Part shown: positions 28,931 through 37,605 of the stretch, in pieces | Position numbering within the stretch: the stretch's first letter is position 1 | Layout of the letters: the number at the start of each line of letters is the position of its first letter | Assembly (NCBI GenBank): GCA_014762625.1 | Contig: JABURQ010000177.1 | Coordinates: 1-64,000, forward strand | Reading direction: 5' to 3' | DNA from: Planctomycetaceae bacterium | GTDB taxonomy: Bacteria > Planctomycetota > Planctomycetia > Planctomycetales > Planctomycetaceae | Length of the DNA stretch: 64,000 nucleotides | Program-made: the position numbers and the translations under genes | Notes under the pieces: generated by a model | What the model saw: the letters and a program-made list of their open reading frames with translations, nothing else | Told to the model about the DNA's origin: nothing | Databases searched by the model: none

Positions 28931-29878
28931 ATGGCCTTGTCCGGCATTATGAATGCCTGTGACCGAACCATGCAGATGACACGCGAGGAGTTCGGTTGGC
29001 GGGTGGAAGCTCCGGCGAAACTGAATCTGTTTCTGGAAATAACAGGCAAACGTCCCGACGGTTTTCATGACATCGAAACAGTCATGACGACTGTCGGTTT
29101 GTTCGATACTTTGGACTTCAAGGAGGTAACCACTGAGAGCATCAGCCTGCAATGCTTCGCAGCCGAAATCCCAAACGGTCACTCCATCGATGTGGATGCG
29201 ATCCCCACGGATGACTCCAATCTGGTGATCCGGGCGGCGAAACTGCTGCGAAACCATGCAGGCAACCGACAGGGAGTCGAGATTTCTCTCCATAAACGAA
29301 TTCCTGCCGAGGCGGGACTGGCCGGAGGGTCGAGCGATGCGGCCGCTACATTGGCGGCTCTCAATCGACTCTGGGCACTCAATCTGTCTCGGACTGAATT
29401 ACAAAGTCTCGCCGCCGAACTCGGCAGCGATATCCCGTTTTTTCTGGCTGACAGCCCATGGGCAGTTTGCCGGGGACGGGGAGAAATCATCGAACCGCTC
29501 CCTTCGTGTCAACCTTTCTGGACCGTCATTGTGCGGCCTCCGGTGGGGCTCTCAACCGCCGATGTGTACCGGGCCTGTCGCCCGTCTGCGAATCCTCGAT
29601 CGGCTCAACCGCTGATCGAGACGATTTGTTCGGGACGGCTCGACGAACTGGAACAACATCTGCACAACTCCCTGCAAGCTCCAGCCGAGCAATTGTGTCC
29701 CCTGTTGGAACAGGTGAAGCAGGCGTTCGAGGCGGAATCGTTTCTCGCTCATCAAATGAGTGGTAGCGGAACCGCCTGGTTTGGAATTTGCCGAACAGAA
29801 ACGGAGGCGCGTGACATCGCGGCGAATCTGGCTTCTCAAAGCCTGGGACACCTCTTCGTCGCGTCCACCATCCCCTGA
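28931..29878 (+). CDS. ispE: 4-diphosphocytidyl-2-C-methyl-D-erythritol kinase
   Basis: A 315-residue GHMP kinase of the non-mevalonate isoprenoid pathway, phosphorylating CDP-methylerythritol. [19 protein letters not shown] is the substrate/ATP N-terminal motif, [14 protein letters not shown] the ATP-binding glycine loop, and SGSGTAWFG the third GHMP motif. Several ATGs lie in the first 16 residues (28931, 28949, 28970, 28976), and the family core starts after them, so the true start is uncertain. It is followed 41 bases later by spoVG, the same order known from Bacillus-type genomes. Confidence 0.92.
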   Translation: MALSGIMNACDRTMQMTREEFGWRVEAPAKLNLFLEITGKRPDGFHDIETVMTTVGLFDTLDFKEVTTESISLQCFAAEIPNGHSIDVDAIPTDDSNLVIRAAKLLRNHAGNRQGVEISLHKRIPAEAGLAGGSSDAAATLAALNRLWALNLSRTELQSLAAELGSDIPFFLADSPWAVCRGRGEIIEPLPSCQPFWTVIVRPPVGLSTADVYRACRPSANPRSAQPLIETICSGRLDELEQHLHNSLQAPAEQLCPLLEQVKQAFEAESFLAHQMSGSGTAWFGICRTETEARDIAANLASQSLGHLFVASTIP

Positions 29879-29919
29879 AAGTCTGGGGAGGCCGCAAATC
29901 CCGTGAGGAGGAATGGGAC

Positions 29920-30540
29920 GTGAACATCACTGAAATTCGCATCAAGTTAATGTCCGACCCGAACGATCGCCTGCAGGCGTTCTGCTCGATTACGTTCGAT
30001 TACTGCTTTGTGATCCGAGATCTCAAAATCATCCAGGGCACCAAAGGTCCGTTTGTTGCGATGCCGAGTCGCAAGCTGACCGACCGCTGCCCGAAATGCG
30101 AAATGAAGAATCATCTTCGCGCCGCTTACTGTAACGGTTGCGGAACGTCGCTCGATTCCGACCGTGCACTCGATGAAGACGACGGTCGTGCAAAACTTTA
30201 CGCCGATATCGCTCATCCGATCAACAGCGATTGTCGCGAAATGATCCAGGATCAGGTAGTTGCCGCGTTCGAAGAGGAAATGGTCCGGGCCAAAGAACCG
30301 GGATACACCTGCCGCTACGATGATTACGGCGAAGAGAATTATGCCCGACTGAAGGAGACGGAATCGAATCCCGATATTTTGCCGATGTCGGCACATCAGC
30401 CCGACGAGGATTCGGCACAACGTCGCGTCGACGGAGCTCATGAGGAGAAACAGGATCCGCACGCGGGAGAACAGCGTCGTCCCCAACAGGAAATCTTCTA
30501 CGACAACGAAGGGGATTCGTTCGGCGCAGGCGTGCTCTGA
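29920..30540 (+). CDS. spoVG: SpoVG-family protein with inserted zinc ribbon
   Basis: A 206-residue protein. Residues 1-52 match SpoVG ([38 protein letters not shown]) and the family resumes at [17 protein letters not shown] (95-111). Between them is a roughly 40-residue insertion with Cys57, Cys60, Cys71 and Cys74 (CPKC and CNGCG), a zinc ribbon, and after residue 130 an acidic, Gln/Glu-rich tail. Standard SpoVG is about 95 residues and binds nucleic acid. GTG start at 29920 preceded by GAGGA. Downstream of ispE. The insertion suggests altered nucleic-acid recognition. Confidence 0.85.
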   Translation: MNITEIRIKLMSDPNDRLQAFCSITFDYCFVIRDLKIIQGTKGPFVAMPSRKLTDRCPKCEMKNHLRAAYCNGCGTSLDSDRALDEDDGRAKLYADIAHPINSDCREMIQDQVVAAFEEEMVRAKEPGYTCRYDDYGEENYARLKETESNPDILPMSAHQPDEDSAQRRVDGAHEEKQDPHAGEQRRPQQEIFYDNEGDSFGAGVL

Positions 30541-31536
30541 TCAGACAAGCGGAACTTTATGCAATTCCCCTGAGATCTCGCGGACCAGTTGAGGCACTGC
30601 GTAACCGGGAAGTAGCCGGCGTAACTCGGCCATCAGTTCCAACGCTCGTTCGTCGCTCACTTCAAAATGTGCCGCTCCGCGAACGCGATCGAGTTGATGC
30701 AGATAGTAGGGGATGACGCCGAGATCGACGAGCCGCTCGGAAAGGCCTGCGAGCGCATCGACCGAATCGTTCACTCCTTTTAACAGGACCGCTTGATTGA
30801 GAGTCGTTATTCCCGATTCGACCAGCTCCCTTAACGATTCGGCACAATCATCGACGATTTCGTGCGGATGATTGGCGTGGACCACCATGATCGGCGTCAA
30901 CCGCGACGCCCGTAAGCGGTCGATCAATTCCTGATTCACCCGATCGGGAAGCACAATCGGCAAACGCGAATGAATCCGCACCCGCGAGAGATGAGGAACG
31001 GCTTCACAGCGAGTCAGCAGATCGTCCAGCCGAACCTCCGTCAGCATGAGCGGGTCTCCTCCACTGAGAATAATTTCCCGAATCGAAGTATCTTCATGCA
31101 GAACATCGAACGCCGGCGCCCAGTCGTCGAGCGTACGCGGCTCTTCGTGGTAAGGGTACGAACGGCGGAAGCAATACCGACAATGCACCGCACACGAACC
31201 GGTCGTCACCAGCAGCGCCCGGCCATGATACTTGTGCAGCAATCCGGGAGCACGTTTGGAGGCCGAATCCCCGACCGCATCGACGACAAAGCCGGGGCTT
31301 TCAGCATGTTCCTCGACGATGGGTAACACCTGCCGCAGCAGTGGATCGTTTGGATTTCCCGATTCCATCCGGTCCCGAAAACTGGTCGGCACCATCAGCG
31401 GAAAGAGTTCTCCCGCATCGCGGGCGGCAGGCAACAGATCGGCGGAGAGCCCGAGACTTTTCAGCAGGACGTGGGGATCGCGGATCGCTGCGGCGAGCGA
31501 CCGATGCCAATCGGAAGGAGGGGAAGTGACCGACAC
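30541..31536 (-). CDS. epmB: EF-P lysine 2,3-aminomutase-like radical SAM protein
   Basis: Start placed at GTG 31536 (MSVTSPPSDW), with AGGGGG eight bases before it; the frame extends upstream but into the efp leader. The product is 331 residues. Radical SAM cysteines 115, 119 and 122 lie in CAVHCRYCFRR; IILSGGDPLM follows. EpmB converts lysine to (R)-beta-lysine for attachment to elongation factor P. Divergent from efp, 194 bases apart, which fits the function. An epmA ligase gene is not in the window. Stop abuts the spoVG stop on the other strand. Confidence 0.9.
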   Translation of the reverse strand: MSVTSPPSDWHRSLAAAIRDPHVLLKSLGLSADLLPAARDAGELFPLMVPTSFRDRMESGNPNDPLLRQVLPIVEEHAESPGFVVDAVGDSASKRAPGLLHKYHGRALLVTTGSCAVHCRYCFRRSYPYHEEPRTLDDWAPAFDVLHEDTSIREIILSGGDPLMLTEVRLDDLLTRCEAVPHLSRVRIHSRLPIVLPDRVNQELIDRLRASRLTPIMVVHANHPHEIVDDCAESLRELVESGITTLNQAVLLKGVNDSVDALAGLSERLVDLGVIPYYLHQLDRVRGAAHFEVSDERALELMAELRRLLPGYAVPQLVREISGELHKVPLV

Positions 31537-31730
31537 GACAAAAACCCCCTGAAAATCAGAACCAGAATGCCGAATTGCGGAGTGAGACAACCACCTCCCG
31601 GCATTTTCAGCCACCCCGCCATTTGCTAAAGTGTCGAGAGTTCATCGACGTTCCGCAAGTCCTCACCGGACCCAGGAGGACGTCCGACCCACAATTTCAC
31701 AATTTTGGACTTAACAGGTCACACACACTC

Positions 31731-32300
31731 ATGCCCTCCATCAACACCAGCGACTTTCGTAAAGGTTGCAAAGTGATCATCGACGGCGATCCGTACGATA
31801 TGATCGAATGCAATTTCGTCAAACCGGGTAAAGGGCAGGCGCTCTATAAAACGCGTCTGAGAAGCCTTACCAAAGGGACGATCCTCGATCGAACTTTCAA
31901 ATCGGGGGACTCCGTCGAAGGGGCCGACATCCGCTACGGGAAGGGGCAATATCTCTACCGGGATGCCAACGGCTTCACCTTCATGGACAACGAGTCCTTC
32001 GAACAATACACCTTGCCGACCGAAGCGTGCGAAGAGAAAACCACGTTCCTCCAGGAAAACGCGCCGGTCGAATTGTTGTTCTGGAACGAACAACTGATCG
32101 ACATGACGCCTCCCGCACACGTCGTGATGGAAATCACCTACACCGAGCCCGCCGCCCGGGGTAACACAGCCACCAACGTCACCAAGCCGGCAACGGTCGA
32201 AACGGGGGCGGAAGTGCAAGTCCCCGCATTCATCAACCAAGGGGACAAAATCAAAATCGACGCCGAAACCGGCAAATACGTCGAACGCGTCAATACCTAG
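31731..32300 (+). CDS. efp: elongation factor P
   Basis: Start at ATG 31731 (MPSINTSDFRKG), the conserved family beginning; 189 residues. Three OB-like domains; the loop VKPGKGQAL places Lys34 exactly at the residue beta-lysylated in E. coli EF-P. It relieves ribosome stalling at polyproline. The divergent neighbour epmB makes the modifying group, so this EF-P is probably beta-lysylated. The 155-base leader has no strong Shine-Dalgarno near the ATG. Confidence 0.95.
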   Translation: MPSINTSDFRKGCKVIIDGDPYDMIECNFVKPGKGQALYKTRLRSLTKGTILDRTFKSGDSVEGADIRYGKGQYLYRDANGFTFMDNESFEQYTLPTEACEEKTTFLQENAPVELLFWNEQLIDMTPPAHVVMEITYTEPAARGNTATNVTKPATVETGAEVQVPAFINQGDKIKIDAETGKYVERVNT

Positions 32301-32324
32301 AAAATCTGAGGAACCTCCTCATCC

Positions 32325-32362
32325 GCCCTTCGGGGCACCTTCTCCTCCTGAGGAGGAGAAGG
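32325..32362. repeat. double-hairpin REP-like element after efp
   Basis: GCCC-TTCG-GGGC (32325-32336, a stable TTCG tetraloop) is followed at once by an 11-bp perfect stem, CCTTCTCCTCC (32338-32348) and GGAGGAGAAGG (32352-32362), with loop TGA. It lies 25 bases after the efp stop and may both end the transcript and be a copy of a dispersed repeat. No T-run follows. Confidence 0.6.
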
Positions 32363-32535
32363 ACTGTTATCGACAAACAACAAAAGTCAAAGTCATCGTG
32401 CCAACCTGCATGCCACCCTGTCCTCCTATGGAGTGTAACCGAGACTGCCGAGTGAATAGCGAGGAAGAAAGTCGAGGGCGCAAGAAATCGTAGTTCCCTA
32501 TTGGGCCGGGGTGAGGAGGCGAAAATATCAAAACC

Positions 32536-34023
32536 GTGACTGAATCAGCCACACAACCAGACACACAAACGCATAACGGCAAACTGTTCATCGAGACCGT
32601 CGGCTGTCAGATGAATATGCTCGATAGCGAACTGGTGGTCGCTGCGCTGCGGAAGTCGGGTTACGAACTCACCGACAATCCGAAAGAAGCCGACACGGTC
32701 CTGTTCAACACCTGTAGCGTTCGCGAGCACGCCGAACACAAAATCTACAGCTCGCTCGGACGCCTCAAATACGCCAAGAATAATAACCCCAGCAAGGTGA
32801 TCGGCGTGATGGGCTGCATGGCCCAGAAGGATCAGGAACTGATCTTCGAGCGGGCACCGCATGTCGATCTGATCGTCGGCACCGGACAACTCGCCGAGAT
32901 CCCCCGCCTCGTCAGCGAGATTCGCGACAACCGCGAACCACAGATGGCGGTCTCATTGGGACGAAAAGAAGGCTCGCGCGACGAAGTGAGCGGCAGCTTT
33001 CAAAGTTACGACCCGCTCCGCGATCCCGAAATGCGAACGTCGCCATTCCAGGCGTTCGTGCGGATCATGATCGGCTGCGATAAATTCTGCACCTACTGCG
33101 TGGTCCCTTCGACCCGCGGTCCCGAACAATCACGCAAGCCGAGTGAGATTCTGCAGGAAGTCCGCGTGCTCGCCGATCAGGGTGTCCGGGAAATCACATT
33201 CCTGGGCCAAACGGTCAACAGTTACAAACATACCGAAGACGGGCGACTGCACCGGCTCTCCGACCTGATTGCAATGTGCCACGAGGTCGAAGGGATCGAC
33301 CGGATCAAATTCGTCACCAGTTATCCCAAAGATATGACCGACGACCTGTTGCAGGCGATTCGCGATTTCCCCAAAGCGTGTCGCTACCTACACGTCCCCG
33401 CCCAACACGGCGACGACGATGTTCTCGCCAAGATGAAACGTGGTTATACGATTGCCGAGTACCGCGAAATGATGCACCGCATCAACGAAACGATTCCCGG
33501 CTGTGCGGTTTCCAGCGACTTCATCGTCGGATTCTGTGGCGAGACGGAAGAAGCGCATCAGAAATCGCTCGACATCATTCGCGAATTCCGCTTCAAGAAC
33601 AGCTTCATCTTCAAATATTCGGAACGTCCCGGCACCAAGGCTCACTCGCTCTACCCGGACGACATCCCCGAAGAGATCAAAAAACGTCGTAACAACGAAA
33701 TGCTCGACTTGCAGAACGCCATCAGCGCAGAAGACAACGCCGAGTTCATCGGCACGACCGTCGAAGTGTTGACCGAGGGAATCAGCAAATGGGGCCGCAA
33801 GGCGGCAGAAGAAGTCGATCCCGAACCGGGACAGCCGCTGGCGACTCAACTGACGGGCCGCACCGATTGCGACCGGATCGTCGTCTTCGACGGCAACCCA
33901 CGTCTGGCCGGATCGCTCACCAAGGTCCGTGTCCACGATTGCACGCCGACGACGCTGATCGGCGATATCGTGACGGGCGAAATCCAACACGGCTCTTCTT
34001 CAATGCTGCCAATATTGGGGTGA
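32536..34023 (+). CDS. miaB: tRNA-2-methylthio-N6-dimethylallyladenosine synthase
   Basis: A 495-residue methylthiotransferase acting on i6A37 of tRNA. The N-terminal UPF0004 domain has Cys24, Cys60 and Cys94 for the auxiliary cluster; the radical SAM cluster is Cys181, Cys185, Cys188 (CDKFCTYC); a TRAM domain ends the protein. GTG start at 32536; the GAGGAGG upstream is about 17 bases away, longer than usual, so the start is not fully certain. Confidence 0.94.
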   Translation: MTESATQPDTQTHNGKLFIETVGCQMNMLDSELVVAALRKSGYELTDNPKEADTVLFNTCSVREHAEHKIYSSLGRLKYAKNNNPSKVIGVMGCMAQKDQELIFERAPHVDLIVGTGQLAEIPRLVSEIRDNREPQMAVSLGRKEGSRDEVSGSFQSYDPLRDPEMRTSPFQAFVRIMIGCDKFCTYCVVPSTRGPEQSRKPSEILQEVRVLADQGVREITFLGQTVNSYKHTEDGRLHRLSDLIAMCHEVEGIDRIKFVTSYPKDMTDDLLQAIRDFPKACRYLHVPAQHGDDDVLAKMKRGYTIAEYREMMHRINETIPGCAVSSDFIVGFCGETEEAHQKSLDIIREFRFKNSFIFKYSERPGTKAHSLYPDDIPEEIKKRRNNEMLDLQNAISAEDNAEFIGTTVEVLTEGISKWGRKAAEEVDPEPGQPLATQLTGRTDCDRIVVFDGNPRLAGSLTKVRVHDCTPTTLIGDIVTGEIQHGSSSMLPILG

Positions 34024-34043
34024 GCTGGTTCTTTGTGATTTGC

Positions 34044-34088
34044 TTTTGACGCAAAGCCGCGGTGAGGCAAAGGAACGCAGAGAGCCGA
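34044..34088 (-). repeat. composite repeat, D module
   Basis: On the minus strand this reads as the D block (CTCTCTGCG, TTTGCCTC, GCGGCTTTGCGTCAAAA), closely matching 35198-35239 and 36685-36723. It lies 20 bases after the miaB stop. Confidence 0.6.
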
Positions 34089-34093
34089 GCCCC

Positions 34094-34465
34094 ATGCAAG
34101 ACTACAAGAAAAGAATTCGCGTTTTCAGCGAGAAACTGGGTGGCATTCTCTCGTATGGAGATGATGAATCTCTCACCTACAACATTGGCCAGTATTCAGT
34201 CACGATTGAGTCCATCTCTCGGGAGCAGATGAATTGCACGATCAAAATTGAGAAGCAGTGTATTGCTCATGAGATTCCCAAGAATTATGTTTTCGATGTG
34301 ATGCAAAAACTGAGTTCTTCACACCTGACTTCAACGCTGACCAATTACGAACTCAGGCCGCTTCTGCAACTCGAAGACTACATTAACGAAGAGCAGGGTC
34401 AGGCATTCCTGGATGAGTTAAGACAACAGATCGCCGACAATCCCGAACTTGAAAAGTGTAATTAG
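34094..34465 (+). CDS. small hypothetical protein
   Basis: A 123-residue product from ATG 34094 (MQDYKKRIRVF); the frame opens earlier but that part is repeat sequence. Predicted soluble, alternating strands and a C-terminal acidic helix (QLEDYINEEQGQAFLDELRQQ). No family recognised. Somewhat AT-rich, isolated between miaB and a repeat-rich non-coding stretch. Confidence 0.55.
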   Translation: MQDYKKRIRVFSEKLGGILSYGDDESLTYNIGQYSVTIESISREQMNCTIKIEKQCIAHEIPKNYVFDVMQKLSSSHLTSTLTNYELRPLLQLEDYINEEQGQAFLDELRQQIADNPELEKCN

Positions 34466-34545
34466 GGGGAAATCGAATGGTTGTAGAATATTTCCGAGGA
34501 GTGCTGATCATTTCTGATGATCTTTTGGGGGCCGCGACCAATGTT

Positions 34546-34709
34546 ATTGAATTCTGAATCACACTCTGTCTTATTCAAAATCAGGAACACTTATAAACGC
34601 TAATCTTCACTAATCAGCAGAACATCAAGTCATTAGTGTCAATTAGCGAAGATCAGTGTTCCCATGACTTTCTTACTCTGCGCCGCCGCGCCTCTGCGCG
34701 AGATTTAAT
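34546..34709 (+). repeat. composite intergenic repeat, copy with modules E-A-B
   Basis: E (34546-34592, ending ATTCAAAATCAGGAAC), an inverted partial A (34594-34615), a full A (34630-34669, ATTAGCGAAGATCAGTGTTC) and B (34676-34709, CGCCTCTGCGCGAGATTTAA). Each module recurs in the same order at 34845-34998 and 35084-35239. E has complementary ends (TCCTGA / TCAGGA in other copies). No open frame spans them. Confidence 0.7.
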
Positions 34710-34725
34710 CTTTATTCCCGGCCGA

Positions 34726-34744
34726 CTTCCGTCGGCGGCTCCAA
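34726..34744. repeat. small GC hairpin in repeat region
   Basis: GCCGAC and GTCGGC form a six-base stem with loop TTCC within the non-coding stretch between two composite repeat copies. Otherwise 34710-34844 contains nothing recognisable. Confidence 0.4.
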
Positions 34745-34844
34745 TCTTCGAAACTCTGTTGAAGTAGAACGTGGCTTTCTGTAAGAGAGAGTCACCTCCG
34801 CAATCATTTGCGTTCTTACGAACGCGGCTAAAATCATTCGTATT

Positions 34845-34998
34845 ACCCGCGAAATCTGTGACTGCCACACACTTCTTCAATTCCTGCTCTCCTCATTCAA
34901 AACCAGGAACATGGCCACTCATTAGTGTCGATTAGCGAAGATTAGTGTTCCCATGACTTTCTTTCTCTGCGGTGCCGCGCCTCTGCGCGAGATTTAAT
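34845..34998 (+). repeat. composite intergenic repeat, copy with modules C-E-A-B
   Basis: C (about 34845-34868, CCCGCGAAATCTGTG), E (34878-34910), A (34919-34956, ATTAGCGAAGATTAGTGTTC) and B (34963-34998). A and B are nearly identical to those at 34.6 kb, so the copies are either recent or under constraint. Confidence 0.7.
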
Positions 34999-35045
34999 GT
35001 TCTTCCCCTGACTCTCTCAACCCTCCCCGAAGATTCGTTCCTCAT

Positions 35046-35076
35046 CTTAACCCTCCCTTGGTAAGGGAGGGTTAAG
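35046..35076. repeat. perfect 14-bp hairpin
   Basis: CTTAACCCTCCCTT (35046-35059) and AAGGGAGGGTTAAG (35063-35076) are perfect reverse complements around loop GGT. No T-run follows and no gene ends nearby, so it is unlikely to be an ordinary terminator. Confidence 0.7.
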
Positions 35077-35083
35077 AATCCTA

Positions 35084-35239
35084 TCCGCGAAATCCGCGGT
35101 TAAACTCATTCTTTCCTGAATTCTGCTCTACTCATTCAAAATCAGGAACTTGGCAAATCATTAGCGTTAATTAGCGGAGATGAGCGTTCCCTTCGACTCT
35201 TTGCGTTTCTCTGCCTCTCGGCGACTTTGCGTCAAAACT
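35084..35239 (+). repeat. composite intergenic repeat, copy with modules C-E-A-D
   Basis: C (35084-35103, ATCCGCGAAATCCGCGGTTA, itself nearly palindromic), E (35111-35150), a more diverged A (35158-35190) and D in place of B (35198-35239, CTCTCGGCGACTTTGCGTCA). D also occurs at 36685, at 34044 (inverted) and at 151 (inverted). Confidence 0.7.
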
Positions 35240-35268
35240 CATCTGATTTGCCGGACCCTCGTATCACG

Positions 35269-36336
35269 CTACGACTGTCCCAGGTCTTCAATCGATTTCA
35301 TCACCAGTTCGCGCGAGCGATTCAATACGGTCTTGCGCCAACTTGGAGATGCCGGGCAGAATAATTCCTTGAGATGTTTCTTCACCAGATGAGTCGATTC
35401 GGATTTTGGCTCGCCCCAATGATGGGCCTGATTCTCGGCACGCAGACCACGGAGGACCTTCACTGGTCCGTAGGTCCCGAACTCCGCACACGCAAACAAA
35501 TAATCTCGGACGCCGCTCTCTCGAAAACTCCAACCGCCAAATCCTCCCTTGGCATCGTAGGCAACGCCATCGGCGGCCAATTCCTGATACGATCCTTCAC
35601 CGAATTGGGACTTCAAGAACTCTTCCTGCGAGCGAGTCAGAGCATTCTCCAACAACAAATTACACTCGCCCCACTTCCCGAGGCCGGTGTGAAAGTCGAG
35701 ATGCACGACGCGATCGACTCTTGCAAACCAATCACGAAAACGAGATTCCAATAACCGGTAACTCTGCGATGGTTCCTTCCCGCCGAAAAACAGGCCTTGG
35801 GGAAATTCATACTGTCCCGAGGCGATGGCCTGTTTGAGTGTCGGCATGCCGTGACGCCAGATTTTCCACAACGACTTCAGAAAGTAGGGTTCGAGCGGGT
35901 TGGGAGGCCGCTTTGGGTTGAGAAACGGATCGAGTTTCGCGAAGCCATCCGGTGCTCCCGAGAACGTCTGATCGCCCTAGAGAAAGTTCCGATTGGGATC
36001 GACGTTCTCTTCGTTGAACCTTCGCCGATGCGCGTAGCCGTAAGGATTGATGGCGTGAATGAATTGACAGCCCACATTGTCGGGAAGCTCGTCGATCCAT
36101 TCTTCGAGTGTCGCAAATTGGACGGCTGCTCCAAAAAAACCCTCCACGCCGTGAACGCCCGAAGAGATCACCAACCTGCGATCCGCCTGTTCGTTGGGCG
36201 AGAAGGCAACATCGATGGCCAGTTCTTCTCCGTCCGGACCAGTTTGCTCCAGGGGAAGCGTTTCGATGCGCCAGTTTTTCTGTCGAGCCAGGTCGAGAAA
36301 ACGCTGACGTGAATCGGAATAACAACTTGGAAATAT
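35269..36336 (-). pseudogene. DUF2817 (M14-like carboxypeptidase fold) gene with nonsense codon and lost start
   Basis: One continuous minus-strand frame from about 36336 to 35269 encodes a whole DUF2817 protein of about 355 residues: LVISSGVHGVEGFFG, INPYGYAHRRRFNEENVDPN, the metal-site VVHLDFHTGLGKWG and a normal C-terminus. It is interrupted by a TAG at 35979-35977, right after the conserved NRNFL. The only place matching the family's N-terminus (FPSCYSDSRQRFLDLA) is preceded by ATA (36336-36334), with AGGAG nine bases upstream of it, and there is no ATG, GTG or TTG between the last upstream stop and it. So the start codon also appears mutated. Intact members are zinc carboxypeptidase-like enzymes of unknown substrate. 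Either a recent pseudogene or two sequence errors. Confidence 0.75.
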
Positions 36337-36444
36337 GGGATGATTCTCCTGTGTCTGACAAGAAGCAGTTCTCTCTCAGTGAGGCGAGACCCACCAGAAA
36401 GCTTCACGCGAGTTTTTACAATTTTTTATTTCCCGCAGGGGTGC

Positions 36445-36723
36445 CCCATCCGATCCACAGGATCGGTTGGGTGAGAAGTCACAAGAGGAATCATCATGAT
36501 CGTACAACAAGTGAGAAACTTGTGCCTTACCAGATTCCAGACGGTGTTCTCACGAACCTCGAGGATTTGATCCGTGTCATCCGCGAAATCCGTGGTTTAA
36601 TCCACTCACTGGCGGACAAGCCGCCAGTGCCACCCTTCCTGAATTCCTGCTCAAAATCAACACGCCCGAAAACACGCCACATTACCTTCGCGTGTCTTTG
36701 CCTCTCGGCGACTTTGCGTCAAA
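36445..36723 (+). repeat. composite repeat copy with two additional hairpins
   Basis: Contains a 12-bp stem with one mismatch (36445-36456 with 36460-36471, loop ACA), module C (36577-36600, ATCCGCGAAATCCGTGGTTT), a perfect 9-bp stem CACTGGCGG / CCGCCAGTG (36607-36615, 36621-36629, loop ACAAG), a short E (36637-36660) and D (36685-36723). It fills the spacer between the broken DUF2817 gene and the 3' end of the next gene. Confidence 0.65.
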
Positions 36724-36730
36724 CGAATCG

Positions 36731-37582
36731 TCATTCTATCTTTGTCGCTTTCACGCACCGAAATCCGAGGGCGGGTGATTTCGTCTCCGGGGGGATGCCC
36801 ATCCTCGCCGCACTACGGAGGTTGGGCCATTCATCGATCCAGCTCCCGCCTCGAATGACCAGTTTTGGGGAACCTTTCACTTTCCGGGCGGCTCCATCCT
36901 GGGTGGCGTTTTCGTAGTTGTCAGCCCAGTCATCGGCGCAGAATTCCCACAAGTAACCGTGCATGTCGTAGAGCCCCCACGGATTCGGTTTGAGTGCGCC
37001 GACGGGAGGATCGTTGCCCGCCGCGTTGCCGGTGTGCCAGGCGTAAGCGTCCAGGATCGAGGCTTGCTTCCCTTCGTCGTCCGGCTTGCGAGCCTGATCG
37101 CCGAAGCTATATTTTGTCTTGGTTCCCGCGCGGCAACAGTATTCCCACTCGGCTTCGGAAGGGAGGCGAATCAGCTCGTCGTCTTTCAGTAACTCGGCCT
37201 GTTGCAAAAGGGCGGTCAGTTTCCGGCAGAACTTGACGGCCTCGGCGTGGGTCATCATCTCGGCGGAGTTGCGGGGACCTTTCCAGCGACTCGGATTTTC
37301 ATCCATCACCGCTTCATAGAGATTCTGGGGGACTTCGTATTTGGCCATTGAAAACGAATACTCAAAGGTGACTTCGTGGACGGGACGTTCTGATTCGGGA
37401 CCGTCCACGCTCCCCATCTGGAACGACTTCGGGAACTTGCCTTCGCCCGGCGTGATCTCGACCAGTTCGTCCATAAATGTTTTGAGGAGTTTCACGGTCG
37501 TCTCCGGAATCGGGTCGGCAGCATGGGCGGAAAGGGAGAGGATCGTTATGATGCAAGTCGAGACACCGAACGATAATCGCAT
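36731..37582 (-). CDS. secreted SUMF1/formylglycine-generating-enzyme-type protein
   Basis: A 283-residue FGE-sulfatase-domain protein with an N-terminal signal peptide (MRLSFGVSTCIITILSLSAHA). The fold motifs are all present: FQMGSVDGPESERPVHEV, YEVPQNLYEAVM, RLPSEAEWEYCCRAGT, NPWGLYDMHGYLWEFCADDW and VIRGGSWIDEWPNLRSA, ending GFRCVK. True FGE converts sulfatase Cys/Ser to formylglycine, but most secreted bacterial paralogues have other or unknown roles. Divergent from truD with overlapping 5' regions. Confidence 0.88.
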   Translation of the reverse strand: MRLSFGVSTCIITILSLSAHAADPIPETTVKLLKTFMDELVEITPGEGKFPKSFQMGSVDGPESERPVHEVTFEYSFSMAKYEVPQNLYEAVMDENPSRWKGPRNSAEMMTHAEAVKFCRKLTALLQQAELLKDDELIRLPSEAEWEYCCRAGTKTKYSFGDQARKPDDEGKQASILDAYAWHTGNAAGNDPPVGALKPNPWGLYDMHGYLWEFCADDWADNYENATQDGAARKVKGSPKLVIRGGSWIDEWPNLRSAARMGIPPETKSPALGFRCVKATKIE

Positions 37583-37605
37583 GTTTGCTCTTTCTACTAA
37601 CGTTT

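Noticed and set aside
34546-35239. CRISPR array.
   Set aside because: Repeat modules differ from each other, are unevenly spaced, have no uniform unique spacers, and no cas genes are present.
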